Below, in pieces: positions 47,121 to 57,734 of a stretch of 64,000 bases of DNA. Both the position numbers and the translations under genes were made by a program. Below the pieces are notes generated by a model. The model saw only the letters and a program-made list of their open reading frames with translations, made no database searches and was not told the origin of the DNA. The DNA comes from an uncultured Saprospiraceae bacterium (GTDB lineage Bacteria > Bacteroidota > Bacteroidia > Chitinophagales > Saprospiraceae). Numbering within the stretch: position 1 is the first letter of the stretch; each line of letters opens with the position of its first letter. The stretch lies in the NCBI GenBank assembly GCA_938045585.1, contig CALIAU010000025.1:1-64000 (forward strand), read 5' to 3'.

Positions 47121-47420
47121 ATTTACAATAGTCAGGAACATTACAATTAGCAGATTTAGTACAATTTTATTGCCATAAAGTAATAATTTTGTCTAATTCA
47201 GATGAGAATTGATGAAAGACCGTTATTTCACCACTTGTTCCTCTCCAAAAGCACCTAATATCAGAACGTAGTTTCGCGTAAGTTTTTGTGTAATAGGATC
47301 GGATTTATTGGAAAGCTCAATCTTGCTATACTTAATTGTTAAGATGCTTTTCTACAGTTAAAATGTAGATTGTTTTTAGCCAATTGAATTTTTTTATCTG
47401 ATTAGGTAATTGATCACACT
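47121..47420 (+). other. Intergenic region before adhesin, no gene seen
   Basis: These 300 bases contain no convincing open frame. TAATTTTG at 47184-47191 could be a -7 box, which would give a leader over 200 bases long. A small CTACA/TGTAG inverted repeat lies near 47352-47370. No terminator follows the flippase gene. Confidence 0.5.
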
Positions 47421-50400
47421 ATGCGAAAAGTATTATTCATAAGTTGTCTGTTAATTCTTAGCCACACGGTCATCAGTCAATGCCCTGTGGATGCTGTTTT
47501 GGCTCTTGATACAAATTGTATTGGTACAGCTGGAGGAGCTAACTCTGGTGACCCTACTGGAAATGATCCTATTGATGATAATCCTTGTAGTATTAACTAC
47601 GCAGGAGGAGATGATTATATTTTTACATATACAGCAACTACTACGGACGCACTGCAATTGGATCTAGAAGGTACAAATGCTTGGTCTGGTATTATGGTTA
47701 CAGATGACTGTCCTGATGAGTCCGCTGCAAACTGTATAGGCTTTTCGACTTCTTCTTCAAACATTGAGTCTTTAGCAACAGATGCTTTGGTACCTGGAAC
47801 AACATATTACATCCACATTTCAACCTGGCCCACGCCTCAATCGATAGGGCAATTTTGCTTAAATGCATCCTTAATTACACCACCTACTCCGCCTGAAAAT
47901 GATGAATGTGCTGATGCCATTTCTTTAACAGTTAATCCAGAAGGAGAAGAGTGTATTACTACAACTCCAGGAACGATCAACTTTGCAACTCCTTCCCCTG
48001 AAGACGATACAGCATGTGATGGTACAGAAAATGATGATGTATGGTTTTCTTTTGTGGCAACTAGAACTGAACATTTTATAGATCTGCTGAATATTTCTGG
48101 TTCAACTACAAATTTATATCACTCTGTCTGGGAAGGCCCCTGTGGAGCAAATGCGACAAACCTTTTATGTAGTGATGAAGATGCGAGCACAGTAACAGGT
48201 TTAACAGTAGGAACAACATATTATCTACGCGTGAATACGTGGTCAGAGGCCATTAATGCAAATGCCAACTTTGAAGTATGTATTACCACGCCACCACCAA
48301 TTCCAGAAAATGATCTTATATGTGATGCTATAACTCTTGCTTGTGATACGGGAATGGAGGGTACAACACTTGCAGCCTCAGGAGGACTAGAGATTTCATG
48401 TCTTGGTAGTCAGGGTGATAATGTTTGGTACGAGGTAATTGGAAATGGAGACGTAATGGAAATCACAGTGGATGTATCAACAGCTGGAGAAGCGGCACAG
48501 ATTGATATTTATACAAGTAATACAAATTGTAATGGCTCATTAAATTGTGTCTTAGGTATTGGGGCTGGATCAAATCCCATAACAGCAAGTTTAGAAAGTG
48601 ATGCAGGTACAACATATTATATAGCGGTTGGTAATTGGATTAACGATGGCGCACCATTTGATTTTAATATTGATCTAGCCTGTCCTGCCTGTCCTGATCC
48701 TACAGACCTTTCTGTAGGGAATGAAACAGATAATTCTGTTCTAGTTACATGGACATCTTTTCCTGCATTTACCTCAATTGTGGAAGTATGCCCATCAGGA
48801 ATTACTCCTGGTGATGCAACATGTACTATCGTCGTACCCGCTACTAGTCCATTACTAGTAACAGGTTTGACAGAATGTACAGATTATGATGCCTATGTGT
48901 ATGGAGAATGTGAAGAAGATGTTTTTTCAGGATTTGTGGGACCTTTAGGATTTTCAACAGTGGGACCTGATTCAGATTTGATGCCTAGCTGTGGGAGTAC
49001 TATTAGCTATCCTACCTGCACAGGTGAAACGTATGAACCAAATGAAAATATTACATGGACTCTTTGCCCTGAGCCCGGTATGACTGCTGAAATTGAGTTT
49101 ACTTATGTAGATATAGAAACGGATGGTACGGCATGTTTTGATAATTTAGCAATAAGCTATTCAGATGGTAGCTCTGAGCCTTCGCAGTGTGGAGAACCAG
49201 ATGGTGATGGCGGAATAGGTACAGGTCTTAGTCCAGGGAGTGTATTTACAAATCCGGTGCCAGATGGATGTATAACAGTAACGTTTAGCTCAGATGAAAC
49301 CATTCAAGAATCAGGTTTCTCTTTTGACTTTAATTGTGTCTGTGACAATGTTATTGGTCAGGCATGTGATGATGGTGATGACTGTACGGAAAACGATATA
49401 ATTAATGAAGACTGTGCCTGTGTAGGCGTATTTATGGATTCAGATAACGATGGGGTCTGTGATGACCAAGACCAATGTCCTGGTGAAGATGATAGTATTA
49501 TAGGTGCAACGTGTGATGATGGTGATCCATGTACAATAAACGATGTCTATACTTCTGCATGTAATTGCGAGGGTGTAGAAACGTCAGATGAAACGGTAGA
49601 GCTTTCTGCGGAAGATGATGCGTATCTGCAAGGTGGTTCAAGATTTAATGTGAATATTTTACGCGTGGAGAACCCGAATAGAGTTTCTTATCTAAAATTT
49701 GACCTATCATCAATATCAGCACCCATCGTAGATATTGTTTTAGAACTTACAACAGAATCGGACGCAGGAAGTGGCACGGTAGAAATTTACAAGAGCGATG
49801 ATGTGAATTGGACAGAAAATGATTTAAATACAAATAATGCACCTGGACAAGATCTCTTGGTGGGAAATTTGTCAGGTACGTTTAGTATTGGTACAACATA
49901 TTCTACGTCTCTTTCTGGCATAAATAATACTGGTTTGTTTTCAATTATCCTAGTACACCAAGCTGGTGGAAATGATGTAGCATTTGCTTCAGACGAATAT
50001 GCAACGGTTTCTAGTAGACCTAGACTTGTTGTAACTACAGCTGGTTCTAACTGTGATTTAGATTATAGTATTACGATGAACACTAATCAAATCAATACAA
50101 CAGGTAACGACGCAGCTTCAGTTGTTTTAACTCTGCAACAACTAAGTGGAGAACTTGACGCAGAAGTTAATACGGTATATCTGAATAAGGATCCTAAAAT
50201 TGTACTTAGCTATGATCCTTTAGTAACAGCTGTAAATGGGGTCCCTGTTGAAAATTCGGCATGGAGTTTTGATGACTCAGACCCAAATTTTTACATTTGG
50301 ACAAGAGCAGGAAATCTTAATCTGATGACAGATTATAGTTTTTCATATGATCTCAATATTACACCATCTGCTCAAGATGGCATTTTGAACCAAACCATCT

Positions 50401-50474
50401 ACCTTAAGCTAAAACCAGAGGAAACGGACATACTCAACAATACAAGTAATGTTAAGATATTTTATACCCACTAG
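47421..50474 (+). CDS. Large modular secreted protein without visible sorting domain
   Basis: The 1017-residue protein has a signal peptide (MRKVLFISCLLILSHTVISQ). Three PPC/jelly-roll-like modules follow (DDVWFSFVATRTEH, GTTYYLRVNTWSE, GTTYYIAVGNW), then an Fn3-like module, a CUB-like module (CGSTISYPTCTGETY ... GFSFDFNC, about 510-630), calcium-binding DSDNDGVCDDQDQC repeats, and a DNRLRE-type domain (DAYLQGGSRFNVNILRV, about 725-860). The end (LKPEETDILNNTSNVKIFYTH) is not a T9SS domain. The protein is probably surface or extracellular. Confidence 0.85.
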   Translation: MRKVLFISCLLILSHTVISQCPVDAVLALDTNCIGTAGGANSGDPTGNDPIDDNPCSINYAGGDDYIFTYTATTTDALQLDLEGTNAWSGIMVTDDCPDESAANCIGFSTSSSNIESLATDALVPGTTYYIHISTWPTPQSIGQFCLNASLITPPTPPENDECADAISLTVNPEGEECITTTPGTINFATPSPEDDTACDGTENDDVWFSFVATRTEHFIDLLNISGSTTNLYHSVWEGPCGANATNLLCSDEDASTVTGLTVGTTYYLRVNTWSEAINANANFEVCITTPPPIPENDLICDAITLACDTGMEGTTLAASGGLEISCLGSQGDNVWYEVIGNGDVMEITVDVSTAGEAAQIDIYTSNTNCNGSLNCVLGIGAGSNPITASLESDAGTTYYIAVGNWINDGAPFDFNIDLACPACPDPTDLSVGNETDNSVLVTWTSFPAFTSIVEVCPSGITPGDATCTIVVPATSPLLVTGLTECTDYDAYVYGECEEDVFSGFVGPLGFSTVGPDSDLMPSCGSTISYPTCTGETYEPNENITWTLCPEPGMTAEIEFTYVDIETDGTACFDNLAISYSDGSSEPSQCGEPDGDGGIGTGLSPGSVFTNPVPDGCITVTFSSDETIQESGFSFDFNCVCDNVIGQACDDGDDCTENDIINEDCACVGVFMDSDNDGVCDDQDQCPGEDDSIIGATCDDGDPCTINDVYTSACNCEGVETSDETVELSAEDDAYLQGGSRFNVNILRVENPNRVSYLKFDLSSISAPIVDIVLELTTESDAGSGTVEIYKSDDVNWTENDLNTNNAPGQDLLVGNLSGTFSIGTTYSTSLSGINNTGLFSIILVHQAGGNDVAFASDEYATVSSRPRLVVTTAGSNCDLDYSITMNTNQINTTGNDAASVVLTLQQLSGELDAEVNTVYLNKDPKIVLSYDPLVTAVNGVPVENSAWSFDDSDPNFYIWTRAGNLNLMTDYSFSYDLNITPSAQDGILNQTIYLKLKPEETDILNNTSNVKIFYTH

Positions 50475-50912
50475 CTACAATGTAGAAACTATATGTTTAG
50501 TGAAATAGTCTACATAGATCATTTATCTTTTCACGATAAACTTATCAACCTTTTTAGTTTGTTCGTAATCTAGTTATTTCGTATAACTTGTTAAAATTGT
50601 CATTAATTACATATAAAATACTATATTGATTCAAATCATTATTAGAGATGATTCCTAAACGTTAATCTTCATCTCTGCCTTCCCTTCGAAACAGTGCCTA
50701 TTCATAGGTAACTATTTAGTCGTAATTATTTTTCGAGAATGTATTGGATTTGAATGGATAGCTGTCCTAAGGACAGACTTATAGGGCGTGGATTAATATT
50801 TCCCCTCGTCTCATATATCTATCTAGTTTTTTAATAATGCATAACATTAAACAGGGTACGTATGTCCCTACCTAAGCAATTGAAATTATTTATTGAACTA
50901 AATATTTTACTT
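50475..50912 (+). other. Intergenic region between the two adhesins
   Basis: No gene was found in this stretch. A palindrome CTGTCCTAAGGACAG lies at 50762-50776 and CTACAATGTAG at 50475-50485. Either could be an operator or a weak structured element. No clear intrinsic terminator follows the first adhesin gene. Confidence 0.5.
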
Positions 50913-53780
50913 ATGAAGAATTTTTTACTTTTTATACTAATTTTTTTCTGCTCTACTTCAATGTTTGGGCAGTTATGTATGCAGACTTTTACTGCTTCGG
51001 GTCAAGATGACGATCCAACTGTGTTGACGATTGCTAGTGCAGACATTACTTGTAACATGGGTAATATGATAACAGGTATTACTTTGTGTAATCCTGCTGG
51101 GAATCTAACAAATTCATTTTGTGGTAACTGGTATGACTTTACTCTAGCAATAGATGGAGTTGATCAAGTAACTGGTTGTGCTGCTGATCTTGATGGAATT
51201 GTAATACCTCCGAGTTTTTCAACGGTTACTATTACATCTGCAGATTTGGATGTGTTCAGTGATGGTGTTACAATTACAATCGACATGTGTGTATCATTTA
51301 TGGCAGCATGTACTCCTCCAGCTGGAGTTGCGGCTATTAATCTAGCTATGTGTCCAACTGATTTTGAAGTTGATGTTAATGTAAGTGCATTAGGAGATGG
51401 TGCACCATTCATATCAGATGGCGTCTCTAACTGGCCAGTAACGGCTGTTGGTGTAACAACAGTAGGACCCTTTCCAGTTGGATCATCGGCAACGCTAACC
51501 TTACATCATGGTTCAGACGCAGTTTGCGATGTTCCTCTAGGAACATTTACATTGAGTAGCTGTCCACCCCCAAATGATGATTGCGTAGATGCCATTCCAT
51601 TGACAGTAGATGCAATGAATTGTGATGGAACCATTACAAACGGTGACAATACTGGCGCAACTGCTGGTGCAGATCCTCTCGGATCTTGTTTTTCAGGTGG
51701 TGTGAATGGGGTTTGGTACTCTTTTATGGCACCAGCTTCAGGCAACGTTATTGTTACAACAGATTTTACAGGAGGAACCAGTGGCGATACAGAAATTGCT
51801 GTGTATGATGATTGCGCAGGAACCACAGAGTTAGGTTGTGATCAAGATGGAGGATCAGTGGTGAATTTTAATTCTGTCATAGATCCTTTGGTTGGACTTA
51901 CCCCAGGCGTTACGTATTATATTGTAGTATCAGGTTGGAATGGTACTGAAGGAAGTTTTTGTATAGAGGTGAATGAAATACCAGCCTGCTTGAGTCCTTC
52001 TGGTCTTGCAGTTGCTAATATAACGGATTCTTCAGCAGATGTATCTTGGACCACAGATCCTGCACATACAGATGTAACTGTAGAGGTTTGTCCATCAGGA
52101 GTGCTACCTGGCGATGCCTCATGTATTGCAGTTTCAGGAGCAGTAAGTCCTGAAACTGTCAGCGGTTTAGATCCTTGTACAGATTATGATGCGCATATAT
52201 TTGTTCTGTGTGGAGACGAAAATCCTGGATTAGTTAATCCTGTGGCATTTTCGAGCGATGGACCTGTAGAACTTATGCCAGCATGCGGTAGTACCGTAAC
52301 TTATCCACCCTGCCCAGGAGCTACGTACAATAGCGGCGAAAATATAACATGGACACTCTGCGCAACCCCAGGAATGGTTGCAGAGATAGAATTTACTTAC
52401 GTGGATTTAGAAACATCAGGCAGCGGAGATTTATGTTGGGATGAGCTACTAATAACATATTCTGACGGTAGTGCAGAACCGGTACAATGTGGTGAGCCGG
52501 ATGGTGATGGAGGTGTAGGCTCTGGTCTAGCACCAGGAAGTGTATTTACTGATCCAGTACCAGGTGGATGTATGACAGTTACGTTTACTTCCGATGGCTC
52601 CGTGACAGAAACAGGCTTCTCATTTGACTTTAATTGTGTAGAGCCTTGTAGTGGTACTAATAATGTTGTGCTTGTAGCAAGTGCAACAACAGTTGTAGCG
52701 CCACCATCCATGACTTGCGACGATCCAAATGGATATACCTACTATGAAGATCCTGCAAATCCTGGAACCTTTGTTTTTGCTATAAACTGGGGAACAATGA
52801 ATGCTGCAGCAAAAGCAGCAGCAACAGTGACTGTAACTCAGGCAGGAGCCATGGGTTATACTGAAGGAGGTGCTCCTGGTGTATCAGGTGATGCTACTTG
52901 GACTATGGAAAGATACTGGGATGTGGACCTAGGTGGAGCAAGTTTGGCTGCGCCAGTAGATGCACGTTTTTATTACGACCCTGCTGAAAAAGCAGCAGTG
53001 GATGCAGCTGTGATGGGGGATGGAAGATCTATTGTAATCCAGGATTGGTTTAAGACTGTAACTGGTGCTTATTCAGGAACACCAATGGCTGGTGGACCAG
53101 ATCCAGGAAACGAATTACTCTTAACAGGAGCTACCACAGGAGTGGAAAATGGTGTAGACTATGTGGAGTTTGCAGGTGTAGCAAGTTTCTCAGGAGGAAC
53201 ATTCGCTGGTTCAGTAAGTGAAGCATTACCTATAGATCTCGTTTCAATTAAAGGAACAGCAATGCCAGATCACAACAGAATCGATTGGGAAACTGCCACT
53301 GAAATAAATAATGATTATCAAGCGATTGAGCGATCTGTAGATGGAAGAAATAATTGGACTGAAATTGCTAGAGTTTCTGGTAGAAATACGCAACAGTTAC
53401 AAGCATACACGGTACAAGACGATCAGCCATTGAAGGAGTCATACTATAGATTAAGAAGTGTGGATCTGAACGGAGCTACTCAAATCTCAGAAGTGATAAG
53501 TGTAAATAGAACATCGTTCAATAGTGTTCGCTCTATGATTAGCCCTAATCCATTTGCTGATGTACTACAGGTGAGATTAGAATCTGATTCGGACCAGATG
53601 GCTACTATTTCAGTATTCAGTTTGGAGGGTAAAATCTTACACCAAACACGTGTTCAGTTAAGAAATTCAGTTGTTCATAATGAAAGTATGCAACTAGAAG
53701 AATTACAAACAGGTATCTATCTGTTACAAATAAACATGGGTGACTATAATGAAACTCGTCGAATCGTTAAAGTTCAATAA
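50913..53780 (+). CDS. T9SS-sorted modular adhesin
   Basis: The 955-residue protein starts at ATG 50913 (MKNFLLFILIFFCSTSMFGQ, a signal peptide); the 17-residue extension to 50862 breaks the signal. Modules in order: an N-terminal beta domain, a PPC/jelly-roll domain (NGVWYSFMAPASGNV, GVTYYIVVSGWN), an Fn3-like domain, a CUB-like domain (CGSTVTYPPCPGATY ... GFSFDFNC) closely related to one in the preceding protein, a further beta domain, and a type A sorting domain (ISPNPFADVLQVRLES ... GIYLLQINMGDY). A strong terminator follows. Confidence 0.88.
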   Translation: MKNFLLFILIFFCSTSMFGQLCMQTFTASGQDDDPTVLTIASADITCNMGNMITGITLCNPAGNLTNSFCGNWYDFTLAIDGVDQVTGCAADLDGIVIPPSFSTVTITSADLDVFSDGVTITIDMCVSFMAACTPPAGVAAINLAMCPTDFEVDVNVSALGDGAPFISDGVSNWPVTAVGVTTVGPFPVGSSATLTLHHGSDAVCDVPLGTFTLSSCPPPNDDCVDAIPLTVDAMNCDGTITNGDNTGATAGADPLGSCFSGGVNGVWYSFMAPASGNVIVTTDFTGGTSGDTEIAVYDDCAGTTELGCDQDGGSVVNFNSVIDPLVGLTPGVTYYIVVSGWNGTEGSFCIEVNEIPACLSPSGLAVANITDSSADVSWTTDPAHTDVTVEVCPSGVLPGDASCIAVSGAVSPETVSGLDPCTDYDAHIFVLCGDENPGLVNPVAFSSDGPVELMPACGSTVTYPPCPGATYNSGENITWTLCATPGMVAEIEFTYVDLETSGSGDLCWDELLITYSDGSAEPVQCGEPDGDGGVGSGLAPGSVFTDPVPGGCMTVTFTSDGSVTETGFSFDFNCVEPCSGTNNVVLVASATTVVAPPSMTCDDPNGYTYYEDPANPGTFVFAINWGTMNAAAKAAATVTVTQAGAMGYTEGGAPGVSGDATWTMERYWDVDLGGASLAAPVDARFYYDPAEKAAVDAAVMGDGRSIVIQDWFKTVTGAYSGTPMAGGPDPGNELLLTGATTGVENGVDYVEFAGVASFSGGTFAGSVSEALPIDLVSIKGTAMPDHNRIDWETATEINNDYQAIERSVDGRNNWTEIARVSGRNTQQLQAYTVQDDQPLKESYYRLRSVDLNGATQISEVISVNRTSFNSVRSMISPNPFADVLQVRLESDSDQMATISVFSLEGKILHQTRVQLRNSVVHNESMQLEELQTGIYLLQINMGDYNETRRIVKVQ

Positions 53781-53806
53781 GTAATTATTTGAATTCTTAC
53801 TTTTCT

Positions 53807-53839
53807 AGGATGATGGCCAAAAGCCATCATCCTTTTTTT
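53807..53839 (+). terminator. Terminator after adhesin
   Basis: AGGATGATGGC (53807-53817) pairs perfectly with GCCATCATCCT (53823-53833), followed by a T-run to 53839. Confidence 0.92.
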
Positions 53840-53885
53840 GTACCCTATCAAGCAGACTAGTCTGCTTTCTTCTTATCTTCGCGCC

Positions 53886-54677
53886 ATGAAATTGCACAAG
53901 GATAAAGACTTGTATTTTGAGATTCAGAGACGTGTGACGGAGGCACATATTATTCCATTTTTAGGTAAACACCTAAATGAGAATTCCAATATTTGCGAGG
54001 TCGGTTGTGCAGAAGCGGGTGTACTCAAAGCTTTTTTAGATCAAGGGCATAATTGCGTAGGGATCGAACTCTCAGATTATAGATTGCAGTTAGCAAAACA
54101 GTTTCTTGCTCAGGAAGAAAAAGAGGGGAGAGCATATCTGTACAATAAAAACATATTCGACAAAGACATTCTAAATTCCCTACCCTTTAAATTTGATCTT
54201 ATTATCCTGAAAGATGTGATCGAACATCTACCCAATAAAGAGAATGTCCTAGCAACTTTAAGCTCATTTCTCAAACCCAACGGACTTATCTTTTTTGCTT
54301 TCCCGCCCTGGTGGATGCCCTTTGGTGGACACCAGCAGATTACAAAAAACAAAGTGCTAAAACACCTTCCTTATGTTCACCTCTTACCCAATATATTCTA
54401 TAAAAAATTGTTGTCTCTGACAAAAGAAAGAGAAAGTACTACTGCGGAATTGATGGAGCTAACTGAAACTGGGATTAATATAGGAGCTATGCGCAAACTT
54501 CTAAACAAAGAAGGCTATGTAATCTTAAAAGACAAACATTGGCTCTTTAATCCAATCTATGAATATAAATTTGGAGTCAAGCCAAAAACAGTGCTTGCAC
54601 CTTTTAAAAATCTAATCTTCTTGAGAAATTTTTATACGAGCTGCTATTATGTCTTGTTCAAGCCAGAACAAGCCTAG
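53886..54677 (+). CDS. Class I SAM-dependent methyltransferase
   Basis: The 263-residue protein starts at ATG 53886, after the terminator. The SAM-binding region has ICEVGCAEAGVLKAF (motif I), CVGIELSDYRLQLA, and FDLIILKDVIEHLPNKENVLA, as in UbiE/Methyltransf_11-type enzymes. The substrate is unknown. The C-terminal half is basic and aromatic (KDKHWLFNPIYEYKFGVKP). Confidence 0.87.
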   Translation: MKLHKDKDLYFEIQRRVTEAHIIPFLGKHLNENSNICEVGCAEAGVLKAFLDQGHNCVGIELSDYRLQLAKQFLAQEEKEGRAYLYNKNIFDKDILNSLPFKFDLIILKDVIEHLPNKENVLATLSSFLKPNGLIFFAFPPWWMPFGGHQQITKNKVLKHLPYVHLLPNIFYKKLLSLTKERESTTAELMELTETGINIGAMRKLLNKEGYVILKDKHWLFNPIYEYKFGVKPKTVLAPFKNLIFLRNFYTSCYYVLFKPEQA

Positions 54678-54695
54678 CAAACCAAGATGCAAAGA

Positions 54696-55073
54696 CTATC
54701 CTCCGCATTCTTTTTGAAGTGTAATAATTTGAGATGTCCAAAGATCCTTTTGCGCATCTATTTCATCATCATCGCAAAAGTCAGTTACCTCTAGAATGGT
54801 TTCATTCGTCACATCTGACTTATACATTCTAAATTCTAGATACTCACCCTCATCCGCATCTTCCCAAACAAAGCGAATACGCTCTTCTTCGATGTCGTCA
54901 ATCATTTCCGCTATCTCTGGGGAACCCTCCCAACTAAAGGTGTACACATCTTCAGTTATATCTATCTCATCACAGAACCATCTGACTAAACAATCTGGTG
55001 CTGTTAAAAACTTGTATATAATTGCTGGTGAGGCCTTAAAAATAAATTCTAAATCAAAAGATACTCTTGCCAT
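54696..55073 (-). CDS. START-like domain protein, 125 aa
   Basis: The small acidic protein fits the START-like/AHSA1-related fold seen in many Bacteroidota: FIFKASPAIIYKFLTAPDCLVRWFCDEIDI, then TFSWEGSPEIAEMIDDIEEERIRFVW and a C-terminal helix (DLWTSQIITLQKECG). The function is unknown; a small hydrophobic ligand or chaperone-associated role is inferred from the fold. It is separated from rpoD by about 250 bases. Confidence 0.85.
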   Translation of the reverse strand: MARVSFDLEFIFKASPAIIYKFLTAPDCLVRWFCDEIDITEDVYTFSWEGSPEIAEMIDDIEEERIRFVWEDADEGEYLEFRMYKSDVTNETILEVTDFCDDDEIDAQKDLWTSQIITLQKECGG

Positions 55074-55252
55074 TTCGTTTTCAATCCTTCTTATAAATGC
55101 CTGTTTATTCAGACAGGGCGGAATATAATTTTAAAAGGCTTTAAAAAAAAATATTTTAAGATTTATTTTTAATTCTAGTACAATTTTTGTATAACTATTA
55201 AGTACTAAGTGTAAAAAATTGTGAGTGTTAAGAACATTAAAGCCCTAAAACA

Positions 55253-55283
55253 TTGATTAGCGGGTGAATTAGTCTTATTTTTG
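55253..55283 (+). promoter_or_regulatory. Promoter of rpoD
   Basis: TTG (55253-55255), a 20-base spacer and TATTTTTG (55276-55283) match the Bacteroidota housekeeping promoter form. The box is 41 bases before the rpoD ATG. Confidence 0.7.
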
Positions 55284-55324
55284 CACTCTTTGTTCCAATC
55301 ATAAAAATATTAAGCAAGATATAC

Positions 55325-56194
55325 ATGAGGCAGTTAAAAATTACAAAGTCAATTACTAACCGTGAAAGCCAGTCATTAGAGAAATATCTACAGGAAATTG
55401 GGAAGGTAGATTTGTTGACACCGGAGGAAGAAGTGACATTGGCAAAACAGATAAAGGAAGGGGACCAAGAGGCATTGGAGAAATTGACAAAAGCCAACCT
55501 CAGATTCGTTGTTTCAGTAGCAAAGCAATACCAAAACCAAGGTCTTTCTCTTTCTGATTTAATTAATGAAGGAAATTTAGGTCTCATTAAGGCTGCGCAA
55601 AGATTTGATGAAACAAGAGGGTTCAAATTTATCTCTTATGCGGTTTGGTGGATTAGACAATCTATCCTGCAAGCATTAGCAGAACAGTCAAGAATTGTTA
55701 GACTACCTTTGAATAAGGTAGGTTCATTAAATAAAATAAATAGAGCATTTTCAGAGCTGGAACAAGAATTTGAAAGAGAGCCTTCTCCAGAAGAACTCGC
55801 TGAATTGCTAGATATCGCAACAGAAGAAGTAGAGACTACCTTAGGTGTTGCAGCACGTCACGTTTCCATGGATGCTCCTTTTGTGGATGGTGAAGATAAT
55901 TCACTGCTTGATGTACTAGAAAATGGGAATACTCCCAAAACAGATACTGCACTCGAATACAGTGAGTCTCTTAGAAGAGAAATCGAACGTTCACTCAATA
56001 CACTTACAGAAAGACAATGCGATGTAATCAAATTGTACTTTGGAATAGGTGTAGAACATCCTATGTCACTTGAAGACATTGGCGAGAAATTTGGACTTAC
56101 TAGAGAACGTGTAAGACAAATTAAGGACAAAGCGATAAACAAGCTTAGGTCTGCTTCTCGAAGTAAACTCCTCAAGCATTACCTAGGAGCCTAA
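55325..56194 (+). CDS. rpoD: Primary sigma factor RpoD (sigma A)
   Basis: The 289-residue length is normal for Bacteroidota, whose primary sigma lacks the long region 1.1. Motifs: [20 protein letters not shown] (1.2), [20 protein letters not shown] and [20 protein letters not shown] (2.1-2.2), [17 protein letters not shown] (2.3-2.4), [11 protein letters not shown] (3), and [17 protein letters not shown] with [19 protein letters not shown] (4). It recognises the TTG/TAnnTTTG promoters seen across this window. Confidence 0.96.
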   Translation: MRQLKITKSITNRESQSLEKYLQEIGKVDLLTPEEEVTLAKQIKEGDQEALEKLTKANLRFVVSVAKQYQNQGLSLSDLINEGNLGLIKAAQRFDETRGFKFISYAVWWIRQSILQALAEQSRIVRLPLNKVGSLNKINRAFSELEQEFEREPSPEELAELLDIATEEVETTLGVAARHVSMDAPFVDGEDNSLLDVLENGNTPKTDTALEYSESLRREIERSLNTLTERQCDVIKLYFGIGVEHPMSLEDIGEKFGLTRERVRQIKDKAINKLRSASRSKLLKHYLGA

Positions 56195-56207
56195 GAACAT
56201 ACCAAAC

Positions 56208-57734
56208 ATGTCAGGAAAATTGACCTATAAAATCCTAGAGCCTTTATTACTCGCTCTCATGGTAATCGTAGGCATATTCGTAGGTCTTAAGCTAAGTGAA
56301 AAGAAAGCTAGTTTTTCTATTGTGAAAGATGATACCTCATTCCAAAATTTGGAAGTGGGTGCCATAGAAGAAATAGTCAAGTTCATTGATGCTAAATATG
56401 TGGATAAGATTGATCAAGAAGAAATCCTAGTAGAAGCTATTCAATCTATTTTCTCCGGCCTAGATCCACATTCCAATTATATTTCTCCTGACAGACTGCA
56501 AGAAATAAATGAAGAAATGGAAGGCTCCTACGTAGGTGTAGGTGTCCGTACAATTTATCATAATGATACGGTATATGTAAGTGAGGTTTTAGATGAGTCT
56601 CCCTCCAAAGCAGCTGGTTTGTTGCGCGGAGACAAACTCTTATTTATAGGCACAGATTCACTTTCAGGAACAGGTAAAGATTATAGTGTACTGCGCAAAT
56701 ACTTCGATAGAGAAGAAGGAGAAGAGGTGAAAATTACCATACTTCGCGATGGAGAAGAAAAACAAATTTCCATTACACCCGAAGCTATTTCTGTCTCCTC
56801 TGTAGATGTCGCCTATGAAATTGCAGAGAATACAGCTTACATTAAACTCGCAAGATTTAGTGAACATGTCTATACTGATTTTATGACAGCCTTAGAGTCT
56901 ATTGGGGACAAGAAAACTAAAATGGATTTAATCTTAGACCTAAGAGATAATCCGGGTGGTTACCTGCCACAGACAGTCAAAATCCTGAATCAAATTTTTA
57001 AAGAGAAAGGAAGAGTACTTGTATACACAGTAGGAAGAGATCAGAAAAAGGTAGAGTACAAGACGAATGGTAAGCGATTTTATAACGTGGATAAGGTAAT
57101 TGTTCTTATTAATGAACGTTCGGCTTCTGCAAGTGAAATAATAGCTGGCGCTATTCAAGATTGGGATAGAGGATTGGTCATAGGAGAAACTTCTTATGGC
57201 AAAGGCTTAGTACAAGAGCAGTATCCTCTAAAAAATGGAGGTGCTATCAGGCTTACTGTTTCAAGGTATTATACGCCTAGTGGCAGACTCATTCAACGCC
57301 CTTTTAAAAATGACAGATTGGAAGAAGATGCGGATTCTTCGAATTATCTTACCCATGTATTAAAGCGCAAAATGTCAGGATCTGGTGGTATAGAACCGGA
57401 CTTGAATGTTATGCAAGCATATGATAATGCACATACGGAAACCTGTCAATTCGCTCTTGATAAATTGGATATCTATAGCTTAAAGAATCACGATGCAGAT
57501 ATGGCCAAAAGTACCCTGATGTCAAAACTCCATCAGTTTCTTTCCAAAGAACAAGCAGTAGACAAAAATCTACTCTGTGAAAATCTCATTCAGGATGAGT
57601 ACAACAACCGAAAGATTTATATCGAAAAAGGAAATGATGCCTGGTACAAAGCAATAAATGCAGACGACCCCGTAATCCTATCTGCTTTAGAAAATCTTAA
57701 AAACAAAGACCTGTTTGCCGGTCTGCAAGAATAG
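56208..57734 (+). CDS. S41-family C-terminal processing peptidase
   Basis: The 508-residue protein has an N-terminal membrane anchor or signal (LLLALMVIVGIFVGLKL). A PDZ domain is at about 85-170 (GVGVRTIYHNDTVYV, PSKAAGLLRGDKLLFIG). The S41 catalytic region has LILDLRDNPGGYL, INERSASASEIIAGAIQDWDRG with the nucleophile Ser, and GETSYGKGLVQ with the general-base Lys. CtpA-type enzymes process or degrade periplasmic proteins. It follows rpoD by 13 bases. Confidence 0.93.
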   Translation: MSGKLTYKILEPLLLALMVIVGIFVGLKLSEKKASFSIVKDDTSFQNLEVGAIEEIVKFIDAKYVDKIDQEEILVEAIQSIFSGLDPHSNYISPDRLQEINEEMEGSYVGVGVRTIYHNDTVYVSEVLDESPSKAAGLLRGDKLLFIGTDSLSGTGKDYSVLRKYFDREEGEEVKITILRDGEEKQISITPEAISVSSVDVAYEIAENTAYIKLARFSEHVYTDFMTALESIGDKKTKMDLILDLRDNPGGYLPQTVKILNQIFKEKGRVLVYTVGRDQKKVEYKTNGKRFYNVDKVIVLINERSASASEIIAGAIQDWDRGLVIGETSYGKGLVQEQYPLKNGGAIRLTVSRYYTPSGRLIQRPFKNDRLEEDADSSNYLTHVLKRKMSGSGGIEPDLNVMQAYDNAHTETCQFALDKLDIYSLKNHDADMAKSTLMSKLHQFLSKEQAVDKNLLCENLIQDEYNNRKIYIEKGNDAWYKAINADDPVILSALENLKNKDLFAGLQE

